Below the pieces are notes generated by a model, which was not told the origin of the DNA, made no database searches, and was given only the letters and a program-made list of their open reading frames with translations. Of a DNA stretch of 64,000 bases, positions 8,901 through 20,900 are shown one piece after another. This stretch comes from Symbiodinium natans. Lineage: Eukaryota; Sar; Dinophyceae; Suessiales; Symbiodiniaceae. Each line of letters opens with the position of its first letter. The first letter of the stretch is position 1. Made by a program: the position numbers and the translations under genes. The stretch spans positions 22,501 to 86,500 of the forward strand of contig CAJNDS010002252.1 of the NCBI GenBank assembly GCA_905221605.1. Direction: 5' to 3'.

Positions 8901-11900
8901 CCTAAACCCTAAACCCCAAACCCCAAACCCTAAACCCTAAACCGTAAACCCTAAACCCTCAACCCTAAACCCAAGCCTTCGGGATTTTGGGGCTTGGGAG
9001 TGTCTTGGGGCGGAGAGGCCCGTGGCGACGTCATCGCCTTCATCGACTGCCACTGCGCGCCGCAACCCAACTGGTACCAGGCTTGGGGGATGCCAAAACA
9101 GTTTAGGTGTGGGGTTTAGGGTTTAGGGTTTAGGGTTTAGGGTTTCGGGTTTAGGGTTTAGGGTTTAGGGTTTAGGGTTTAGGGTAAGCCGAAAAAACAA
9201 CCTGCACAACATCCGCCCCAACCATTCCTCTAAACACTGTAACCCGGACCCTCAGAAACGAAAACATCGGCAAATCACCTTTTTCCTCGAGCCTCCAACT
9301 ACCCTGAAATTCCTGAAAGACAGAAACGCAGACTTCCGATAGAGCCCTTGAGGGCCTCCTGAAGCCAAACGGCCCGAAGCACTGAACTCGAAGCCCTCAA
9401 CAGTTTGGGTTCGCACCGTACACCCTGAACCCTCAAACCCCCAAACCCGAAGCCTTCAACTAAAGCCTCAAGCCTAAACCCTAAACCCTAAACCCCAAAC
9501 CCTAAACCCCAAACCCTAAACCCTAAACCCCAAACCCTAAACCCGAAGCCCCCCCCAAACCTTAAAAGCCAAGAGAGGAAATCCTGGCCCAAGTGCGAGC
9601 CGCAGCAGCAACATCCGCCCTGTGTTTCGGGTTTAGGGTTTAGGGTTTAGGTTTAGGGTGAAGGGTTTAGGGTTTGGGGTTTGGGGTTTTGGGGCCTAGC
9701 CCGAAGGAGGCCTAGGGTTTAGGGTTCAGGGTTTCGGGTTTCCGCATCTTTCAATAGAGGGCTTAGTGAGTCTAGTAGGAGATGTTGTCGCTCAGCTCGC
9801 AGGATTGTACCTTAGCAAAAGAAGGGCGGTTGCGGCGGAAACCTACGCCCGGGTTCCCAAGTCCCGCGGCGCCACTCTGGCTCTTTGCGACTGCGGGCGA
9901 GAGCGGGGTAAGGGTGAAGGACCGCGTCGAAAGAATGTAGCCGTCTTCGTGGATGTTTCTGCCGTATCGTTATGGCTCATGTGAATTATGGTCTTTGAAG
10001 TACATGGGCGTAGATGTCTGACGTATCAGTTCATTCTGGCAGGATATCGATGAGATCTCATGAATTCGAATATCTCAACCAGTTAATGGTTCGCTATGAA
10101 TCATGATTGTGTTTTACCCTAAGTCTTCATCCCTTCGTCCCCATATCTTATTTTGGAAGTCGACTTGAATAAACCATTTGCATGGCGTCCATGGCTTCCC
10201 TCTTCACCCGCCACAATCTCTTCCTGCTGTATTCGAGCAATTCTTCTCGGAAAGGAATCGAACAATATTCCTACTCAAAATCCACGCAAATCCAATTCTG
10301 GAAGCATCTCTCTTCTATTTGGCACGAGGAGGTTCGATAGAACCCCCAGAGCCCGAAAGCCTCATGCCTTAAGACCTAAACCCTAAACCCCACACCCTAA
10401 ACCTTAAACCCTAAACCCTAAACCCCCAAACCCCTAAACCCCCAAACCCCAACACCCCTAAACCCCAAACCCTAAACCCTAAACCCTAAACCTGAAGACC
10501 CAAGGGCTCAACCCGCGCCGGATGGTCGTGCCTGCCATCACGGACCTCGACCTCGACACCTTCGACGAGCGCGCGGACTCGCAGGTCGCACCCTCCCAGT
10601 TTGTTTAGGGTTTAGGATTTGGGGGTTTAGGGTTTGGGGCTTAGAGTTTAAGGGTGTTGGGCAGGTGTAGATTTTTTTGCGATGTTCAGTATTTGTCTTC
10701 GGGCTTGTAACTTAGTTAATCGCTTTGAAGGGTTAATTCAGGTTTTGTTTCTTTTTGGGGCTCAACTAGTCTTTAGAAGTTCAGTTTGGGCTTTAGGGTT
10801 CAGGGCCAGTTTTTGGCTGGGTAAGCAAGTGTTTGGGGTTTTGCATCGTGGGTTTTAGGTTAGGACTTTTCAGGGTTTAGGGAAGAACAGGGCTTAGGGT
10901 TTGGGGTTTGGTGTTTGGGGTTTAGGGTGGTTTTCGTAGGTTGTTCTGTTTTTCATAGGGCTTGGGGTTGCATGGGGCGTGATTCGGATTCAAGGTTCCG
11001 CAAGGTTTCGTTGGGGTTTAGGGCTGTATGGGGCTTGGGGCTTTTAAGGCCCAGGTTTGCTTATGGTTTAGCGCTGAGCAACCTACCAACCCTAAACCCT
11101 AACCCTAAGCTCCAAACCCTAAATTTGCGAAGGGCAGGACGAAGGGCAGAACGAAGGGCAGGACGAAGGGCAGGGCAGTGCACATGTTTGGGTCCTCTGC
11201 GGGGCAAGCAGGATCCATGGTAAAACCGTCTAATTCGAGGCCTTTTTGAAGTGGAGGTTGGGAGGAGAAGTAACGCAGCTCTCATTGTGGGAGACGAGCT
11301 CTGCCGCAAGTCCGGCTCGTTCTGCGGATGATCCTGCTATGGGAAGGTCATTATTGTGACGCACGCCTAAGTTCCTCAAACACTGAGCCAAGCTCCTTTA
11401 CGAGGTCAATGCCAAGTGCTATCTCACCTTAGCCGCTCGGCACATTAGAAGTCTTTTGTTGGACAAAAGCCGAAGCTGGCAGGATTTTTTGGGGGTTTGG
11501 GCCTTCAGGGGAGTGATGAGGATTTCTGGCTTGGCAACGCATGCATGTAGTTGGCTTTTCAAAGACAAAAGGGGCGCCGAGACCCTAAACCCTGAACCTC
11601 TCGACTCCCTGCAGACGGCAGCGCGCTTTCGGGTCTTAGGGGTTTCAGGGCTCCAGGGCTTAAGGGACCTTAGAAAAGGGATCCAAAAAGGTGTATATAC
11701 CTCCCTCCTCATACCCCTGAAAGTGCTGACGGGCAGGATTTGGAGGGTTTATGGGCTTAAAGGGTTTGAGCCGACTCGTGGCGGCCTTGAAAAAGCTGAG
11801 CCCAGCGTTATCTACAGCATCTACAGCAATATGGGGGGGGGGGGATTCTCCAAATTGGGGGGTATCCTTTATATAAATATGAGGCTCCCTACTGTCATAG

Positions 11901-14900
11901 GAGCCCAAAAAGGAAGCCTGAGTTAGGGAACCTCCCACATCTGTGCTTTTTCGTATGTCGTATGTGTTGGCTCAAGACCGATTTCGGCGTGGCTTTCCGC
12001 GGAACTGGGCAGACGTCCCAGATTGCTCCGAAGAGCGGAACAGAAAGGGCAGACCGCCCATGTCGCTCCTCCTGTTGGCGCTCCTGGGCGCGTGTGGCGC
12101 CGCCTCTTCCCTGTCCGGCCCTTCCCTGCGTGGCGGTCTGGAGCGGCAGTTGCAGAGCTCAACTGTCCCAAAGTCGCTCGGTTCAAGGAAGCCTTTAAGC
12201 CCCCAAACCCTAGCCTCCTCTCTACCCCCCCCCCCCCGCCCCGCGCACCTTGACGGCAGGGGCCCCCTAGTTATGACCAGAACTGTATAGGACTTGGGTC
12301 GATAAGAATTCTCTTCGGATATGCTTTACCACCAGCCCTAAACCCCGCAAATCCTAAAAGCACCCCTCCTCTAGCTGAGAAGTGCTCCCGAGTCCTTGGT
12401 CAAAAGCAATGGGCAAAAATCGGAATGCTGAAAGCTGAAAACGAGCAGCCTAAACCGAAACTTAGCCCCCTACCTAGTGAAAAGAAGCCACTCACCCGTG
12501 GGCCGATTTGACGGCCCAGAGCCAGGAGACCCTTCCCGTCGACCCTACTTGCAAGTTGGGGCCTAAGTTCCCTAAGTAAGGTCATAACGATAGTTGCCAT
12601 ACTTCGAACCCTACTTTCTTAAGCACCTCTGAACCTCCAATAAACCCTAAACCCTAAGCCCTAAGCCCTAAGCCCTAAGCCCTAAGCCCTAAACCCTAAA
12701 CCCTAAACCCTAAACCCTAAACCCTAAACCCTAAACCCTAAACCCTAAACCCTATATAAACCCCGCCTGAGTTCTCGAATTCTGGAGGTCGGTCCCCGAC
12801 TCCACCGCCGCCGTCGCGCCGCAATGCCGGCCTGGGTACGTGGACGTGACCGGGGGTAAGGCCTCCCAACTTGGGGGGGGGGGGGGGGGAGGTGGGGGGG
12901 GGGGGGAGGTGGGGGGGGGGGGGGGGGGAGGTGGGGGGGAGGTGGGGGGGTTAGGGTTTAGGGTGTTTAGGGTTTAGTGTTTCGGGTTTAGGGTTTAGGG
13001 TGTGTAGGGCTTTTCTTTAGAGGTCCCATGCGGAGGTGGGTTTAGGGTTTAGGGTTCGGGGTTTAGGGTTTAGGGTTTATGGTTTAGGGTTCAGGGTTTA
13101 GGGTTTAGGGGAGGGGTGGGGTTTCTACAAGTTCTGCCAGTTCTAGCAGGCTAGTAGCCCCTTTTGAGCCACCAACTCTTTAGTTCCATGTCGAAGATCC
13201 TGGAAGGCATCCAAGGACCCCAAGCCCTACACCCTAAACCCTAAACCCTAAACCCTGAACCCCAAACCCTAAACCCTAAACCCCAAACCCCTAACCGCGA
13301 GGCGTACTTCTGGTCCTGTGCCTTCTACTGCGAGGGCGGGCCCTACTTCGCCACCACAGGCTGCCTCTGCGCCTGCATGAGGCCAGAGCAGGCAGAGCTG
13401 GTGGCCTCCCAGGGCGTCTAACTTGAGAGAGGTTTGGGGTTTAGGGTTTCGGGTCTAGGGTTAGAGTTCAGGGTAGGAGTCTGGCTGTTCTAGGGTTTAG
13501 GGTTTAGAGTGGTTTGCGGTTTAGGGTGGGTGTTCTTGGGCCGGGGGATTTCTTGGGCCGGGGGATGCGGGGTTTAGGGTTTCAGGATCTTTCTGGGGTT
13601 ACGGATGTCACATGTTGGAGTTTTGCCGTCTTCGAGCGCCGTTTAGGTCAATGCGACACAAAGTCCCAAACCCCTCCCTGAAGAGCCCGAGGCGTACTTT
13701 GGAGTTTATCAAAGGGTTTTATAGGGTTTTAGAAGGAAAGCAGGTATCTTCAGGCAAAGCCTAAACCCCAAACCCGCCTCTGCGGCCCCAATTTTTTCAA
13801 AGCTCAGGCAAGTTGCCTACCGGCGACATCGCTTCTGCAACCTCCCCGCCGGGTGTGTTTGTGACTACCCGGCGCCCCGAGACTACAAGAGCACATGTGC
13901 CTGTGCAGGAGCCAGATGCTGCGGGGCTTAGTGGTTGGTTTAGGGTGGGGTTGTTGGGGCCCCTCCTGGAACCCTAAACGGCCTAAAGAACCCCGACGAC
14001 CCAAACTACTCGTCGCCCCAGCAACCAGTTTTTGGCCTTCTTTGGCACGCAGATGGGCTGATTGAACGGCCTTGATGCTGTGGTGATGGGTGTCTAAGCT
14101 TCGCGCCTCCAGTTTGCGGATGGCTTCATGTATTCGGGGCCGGGTTTAGGGTTCCAAACCCGAGTATTGTTCCCGAGCATCTTGCCAGACGCAGGGAAAG
14201 CTGCCCCAACGCCAGCTAAGAACCAGCACAGGTCCCCAGACCTAAATCCTAACCTGGCACATTGCATCCTGAAAATTGCCGAGGCCGGATCCATACCACA
14301 TAATGTAGTCGGTTGAGGATGAAGGAGGGAGTTCTATACCATAGGATTCCAGACAGTAGCCATGCCAAGAAGCCTATACCTGATATGTCTCAGGCTACCC
14401 AGTTCCGCAAATGGTACGAGAGAGGGGGACCCGCCGAAGAACATCCCGCGCACGCGAAAACCCTAGACTCTAAGCCACGAAGCCTCCTAGAAGCCCAAGC
14501 CCTACAGCGTACTCATGCTCTCAAGGATTTTTTCCGAACAACAGCCTCTACACGCCCGCAAAGTAGGTTCTGGGTACTTCAGAAAGCATGTCAATGTATG
14601 AATACAAGAATACAAATACTATATATATACACATACATACACATATGTATTTATATATATATATATATATATACGTATTATTGTATAATTTCTCTATCTT
14701 AATAGTATAGATGTATTATTAATGTAGTATATTCTATTTTCTTACTTGAAATAGATCCCGAAAAGGAGACGCCAATCGGAGAGCTGGCGGAGACTTGGGA
14801 GCAGCCAAGTGTGGGCGGGGGCTACATCGCGCCGCCCCGGCCGAGCACCACTGCAGGTCCGGGAAGGGTTTAGGCTTTATGCTTTAGGGGTTAGGGTTCA

Positions 14901-17900
14901 GTATTTAGGGTTTAGGGTTTAGGGGTTAGGGGTTTTAGGGGTTTAGGGGTTTAGGGGTCTAGGGGTTTACGGGTTTAGGGGTTTAGGGTTCAGGGGTTTA
15001 GGGGTTTCGCGGTTTCGGGGTTTAGGGGTTTAGGGGTTTCCGGTTTCGTGGTTTAGGGGTTTAAGGTCTAGGTTTAGATTTAGGGTTACGGGTTTAGGGG
15101 TTTAGGGGTTCTGGGTTTAGGGTTTAGGGTTGAGGGGTTTAGGGGTTTAGGGTTCAGGGTTTGGGGTTTAAATTAAGCGTATCACCCCAAGCTGCGTTGA
15201 GGTCAGGTCCCTGGACCTTAAGCAGCAAGGGTTTAAGGTACAGGTCTCCCTCGGGGTCTTCGGTATGACCGGAAGTTCCCCTTCGTCATCCCGTGCGGTT
15301 TAGGGTTTAGGATTTAGGGTTTAGGGTGTAGGGTTTAGGGTTCAGGGTCTAGGGCTGTAGGAAGACGCTTATCCCTACCGACGTTCCTTCTGTTTCTGAC
15401 GGGGTTTTGGAATGTTTTGTTCGGTTGTGCTCTGCAAATCCTCTCCCCCAAGCCCAAAACCCTGAACCCTAAACCCTAAAACCCTAAAACCCTAAAACCC
15501 TAAACCCTAAACCCTAAAACCCTAAACCCTAAACCCTAAAACCCTAAACCCTACACCCTAAACCCTAAACCCTAAGCCCTAAACCCCTAAACCCCAAACC
15601 CCAAACCCCAAACCCTAAAGCCTCGGCCTCGCGGCAAGGCCCTCAAGCTTCGCCCTCCTCTGACGGCTCCTTCAGCCTCACTGCTGCTCGCCTGTCTCAG
15701 GTAGGCCCTTGAGATGTTTTTCGGGTTTAGGGTTTGGGGTTTAGGGTTTACGGTTGAGGTTTTTGGGTTTTCTGAGAGGCTCACTGAAGTCAGGTGAGGG
15801 TTTCTTGGTTGAAACAGAACCTCAGCTAAGGAAGAGATGTCAGAGGCTCGTAAGTAAACTCCCAAACGCCTAGCCGTAAACCCTAAACCTTAGACCCTAA
15901 GCCCTAAACCCTCAACCCTAAACCCGAAACCCTAAACCCTAAACCTTAAACCCTAAGCCCTAAACCCGAAACCCCAAACCCTCAACCTGCCTAGGTGGCC
16001 GCTCTCATATGCGGAGGCGTGCTCGTGGCCGGGGCGGCCACTGCGTTGATCTGCCTGCCGGGAACTTAAGGTTTAGGATTTAGGGTTTAGGGTTAGGGTT
16101 TCGGGAATCGGGCGTAGCTTTAAGTTTGGGGGCTAGAGTCAGTTAAAGATGGCTTCGGCCGAGAAGGCTCTGACAGTTTGCGCCTCTTCTGTTTTTTGGG
16201 AGATCCTGGAATTTCTCCCATGTGGTGGAGGACCAGGCATCCAGGAGTTTGGAGTTGCGGTTTCTAGGGTCTAGGGTTTAGGGTTTCGAGGCTTTAAGAG
16301 GGACAACACGATGCCTCGCCTGCTGCATACCGGGCATAAGGCCCGGGGCCTACGATGCTTCCGATGCTTTAGAGAGTGGCATTGGTCAGTGCAGTGGACG
16401 CAGTTCTTAAGGTCACAAAGGCGGAGAAAGGGCAAAGCAAGCCCCAAGGGACTGAAGGGTCGTATGCTGCAGGAAGCTGTTTAAGCCCTACATGGAGGTT
16501 CATCGTACTTGTTAGCCAATTATAACTGTACTTACAACTGTACTGATGCCCATATTTGCGCACTTGAGGGGCTTGTAAGTGGGTTATAGGTACAGATATA
16601 ACTGGTGAAGAAGTACCATGAAGCTCCGAGTACGTGTACCCTCAGTTGCCCTGACGGCTCCAAACCCCCAGGGCAAAGCGGCCGTCACAGCCCCCGGATT
16701 CCGCACACCTTGAGCCCAAACCCTAACCCTAAAACCCTAAACCTTAAACCCCTAACCCTGAAGCCCTCCTCGTCATCTTTCCTCCAGCATACTGTTGCTT
16801 AGGAGTGAGGGAAATAGGGCCCTATATATATATACCCTTTAAGGGATTATACAGGGTAGCTCATTCCCCCATTCCCTGCTAGCCAACAGTGAGCCAGGTC
16901 CTGGATAGGAAACTCTAAACCTAAACCCTAAGCCCTAAGCCCTAAGCCCTAAGCCCTAAGCCCTAAGCCCTAAGCCCTAAGCCCTAAGCCCTAAACCCTA
17001 AACCCTAAACCCGATGAACCCCCTCCCTTAAGGTGCTGGATGGGGTCCAAGCCGCGCAAGTCGAAGCCCGACTTCCGTTTCGCGGACATCCCCGCGGTGA
17101 CCATCCACACTCCCGCAGCGCCCTGGGCGTGACTTTATGAGTTGCGGTTTAGGGTTTTGAACCCTGAACCCTGAACCCTGAACCCTGAACCCTGAACCCT
17201 GAACCCTGAACCCTGAACCCTGGACACCCCAAACCCTGAACCCTTAACCCTGAACCCTGAACCCTGGACACCCCAAACCCTCAACTCCCTGACGCCATAA
17301 CCCTGCTTTTTGTCGGCAGCGCACGGCTTCCTGAAACTCCAAGGAGCAATGCCCGCAGCCGAGTGGCCCTTACAAGACTCCAGGCAGCCTTAGTACACCT
17401 TTTGCGGTCCTTCTTCCCAACTGGGCTTTAAATGGTCTTACCCCTAAACCCCAAACTCCCTAAACTCCCCAAACTCCCCAAACTCCCTAAACTCCCCAAA
17501 CTCCCCAAACACCTAGCCAATTTAGATACTTGAGGGGGTTTAGGGGGTTTAGGGTTTCGGGTTTCGAGGGTTTCGGGGGTTTCGGGGGTTTAGGGTTTAG
17601 GGGTTTAGGGGGTTTAGGGGGTTTAGGGGGTTTTAGGGGGTTTAGGGGGATTTAGGGTTTAGGGGTTCAGGGTTTAGGGGTTGTCTATTGGTTGGCCGCG
17701 CATGCTTCTTAGCTTTCGCGCACGACTTGCTGCGATCGCGTTTCTACAACCATCATTTTCATTTTCGTTCGGAAAGTTTGTTGGCATTTGTTTGTGAAAA
17801 ATCGTTGAAACTACGTTAGCTATGGATCATGTGGCAAGTCCGAAAACCAAGGGGAGGGGAAGGCGTCGCGCACGCTTCTTAACTTTCGCGCACGAGTTGC

Positions 17901-20900
17901 TGCGATCGCGTTGGAAATTGTCATTTTCGTTCGGAAAGTGTTTTGTTGCAAAATTTCGTGGAGAAACTTTGAAACTACGTTAGCTATGGATCGTGTGGGG
18001 AGAACCATTAGAGTTAGGGGTTTAGTGGTTTAGGGTTTTGAAGGCCCAACCCTAGGACTCCACACACGCGGACAAGCAGCAAGACGTCGACCGCCTCCAC
18101 GTCGTCGGCGCGATCCATGACCCTGGGCCATGCATTCCTAAACCCTAAACCCCTAAACCCTAAGACCTAGACCCTAAACCCTTAACCCGAAACCCTAAAC
18201 CCCTAATTAAACCCGTCAACCCCTAAACCCTAAACCCCTAAACCCTTCAACCCCTAAACCCTTCAACCCCTAAACCCCTCAACCCCTAAACCCTAAACCC
18301 TAAACCCTTAGCCCTAAACCCTCAGCCCTAAGCCCTAAACCCTAAACCCTAAGCCCTAAACCCTAAACCCTAAACCCCTAAGCCCTAAACCCTAAACCCT
18401 AAACCAACGAGGATCTCAGGGTCCCGCGCCTCGAGCCGCGGCAGCTGGGCCTCAGGGTACCCCTCGGAATGGTCGCAGGCCGAGGGCTTAGGGTTTAGGG
18501 TGTAGGGTTTAGGGTTTAGGGTTTAGGGTTTAGGGTTGGAGGCTTGAGGGTTGGGGGAGTTTGGGCTGAGGGTTCTTGAACTACAGTTTCGGGTTTAGGG
18601 ATTGAGGGGTTGAGGGCTTAGGCGCGTAGGGCTTAGGAAGCCTCAAACCCCGGACCGTAACCCTACAGCGCTAAGCTCGGAACAAAGCCCTAAGAACCAA
18701 ATCAAAGCTCCAAATTTTGGCGAAACCCAAAATCCTACTTCAGACCCTGAACCCTGAAGCCGAAAACCAAGCCCTCAGCCCTAAGCCCTACGTTCTAAGT
18801 CGCCAAAGACGCTTAGAACCCAAAACCTTCTGACCCCAAACGATACCACCTAAAGGTTTTTAGGTAGGGGCTAGCCCCTACACCCCTACATCCCCAACCC
18901 TAAGCCCTCAACCCTCAACACTAAACCCTAAACCCTAAATCCTAAACCCTAAACCCTAAACCATAAACCCTGTTATCCTGTTGCCCTGCACCCTAAACCC
19001 CGACTTGGTGGCTCATGGCGCTTCTGAACCAATTATAACTGGACTGATAGCCCACTTATGAGCCACTTACGTGCCCAGACGGTTATACGTACAGTTGTAA
19101 GCACAGTGATATTTGGTTAATAAGTACGCCTAAACCCTAAACCCTAAACCCTAAACCCTAAACCCTAAACCCTAAACCCTAAACCCTAAACCCTAAACCC
19201 TAAACCCTAAACCCTAAACCCTAAACCCTAAACCCTAAACCCTAAACCCTAAACCTAACCCTAAACCCTAAACCCTAAACCCTAAACCCTAAACCCTAAA
19301 CCCTAAACCCTAAACCCTAAACCCTAAACCCTAAACCCTAAACCCTAAACCCTAAACCCTAAACCCTAAACCCTAAACCCTAAACCCTAAACCCTAAAAC
19401 CCTAAAACCCTAAAACCCTAAAACCCTAGACCCTAAAACCCTAAACCCTAAACCCTAAACCCTAAACCAGGTAAACCCCCAGCCTGCCGTCCAAGAGGCG
19501 GCCAGTGTCGCTGGGAGTTCTGTGGGCTCAGGTCGGTCCTCGGTCGACACTCGGCTAGTTTTGGGGTTTAGGGTTCAGGGTGTGGGGTTTAGGTTTTTGG
19601 GTTTTGGGGTTTAGGGTTGAGGGTGTAGGGTTTAGGTTTTAGGTTTTGGGGTTTTGGGGTTTTGGGGTTTTGGGGTTTTGGGGTTTTGGGGTTTTGGGGT
19701 TTTGGGGTTTTGGGGTTTTGGGGTTTTGGGTTTTGGGGTTTTTGGGGTTTTGGGGTTTTGGGGTTTTTGGGGTTTTGGGGTTTTGGGGTTTTGGGGTTTT
19801 GGGGTTTTGGGGTTTTGGGGTTTTGGGGTTTTGGGGTTTTGGGGTTTTGGGGTTTTGGGTTTTTTTGGGGTTTTGGGGTTTTTTGGGGTTTTGGGGTTTT
19901 GGGGTTTGGGGGTTTTGGGGTTTTGGGGTTTTGGGGTTTTGGGGTTTTGGGGTTTTGGGGTTTTGGGGTTTTGGGGTTTTGGGGTTTTGGGGTTTTTGGT
20001 TTTGGGGTTTTGGGGTTTTGGGGTTTGGGGTTTTGGGGTGTTGGGGTGTTTGGGGTGTTTGGGGTTTTGGGGTTTTGGGGTTTTGGGTTTTGGGGTGTTG
20101 GGGTGTTTGGGGTGTTTGGGGTGTTTGGGGTGTTTGGGGTGTTTGGGGTGTTTGGGGTGTTTGGGGTGTTTAGGGTGTTTGGGGTGTTTGGGGTGTTTGG
20201 GGTGTTTGCGGTGTTTGGGGTGTTTGGGGTTTTGGGGTTTTGGGGTTTTGGGTTTTGGGATTTGCGGCTTTGGGGTTTTGGCTGGTTTCAGGGTTTCGGG
20301 TCACGCTGGGGTGTTTGGGTTTCTGGTTCCGGTTGTTTCTGGCGGAGGGAGTGGCTCGGAGGTGCGAAAAGACGTTCCGATTTTCTGAAAGTTTCCCCCT
20401 GTTCTTCGTGGGGAATGAGGGAAATAGGGCCCTATGTATACCCTTTAAGGGAGTATGTAGGGTACCTCATTCCCTCCTGCCAAGAACACTTTAAGGGAGT
20501 ATATGGGGAACCTCACTCCCTCCCAGCATATACCCTTTAAGGGAGTATATAGGGCACCTCACTCTCTCGTTCCCTACCCATGAGCCCTAGGAGAACACCA
20601 CGCTGTGGGCGCAGCGTCTGGACCCGGGTCTGTCAGGCAGCGGGTTTAGGGGTTCGAGGGTTGAGGGTTTAGGAAGTTTAGGGTTTAGGGTTTAGGGTTT
20701 AGGGTTTAGGGTTTAGGGGTTCGGGTTCAGGGTTGAGGGTTGAGGGTTTAGGGCTCAGAGGGTCATGCTCCTACCGCTTATCAACCTTACTGGCCTTTTG
20801 AGCTTCTTTAGGGCTTGTGGGACTCATTGAGTTTAAAGTGGCAACCCTGGGGGCCCTGGGATGACTCTGTATGGAGCAACAGCTGCCTAATCTTGCAGCG

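Noticed and set aside
19646-20540. ORFs of 175-292 codons rich in Gly/Phe/Trp
   Set aside because: Direct translation of the TTTTGGGG array in three frames, starting from near-cognate codons.
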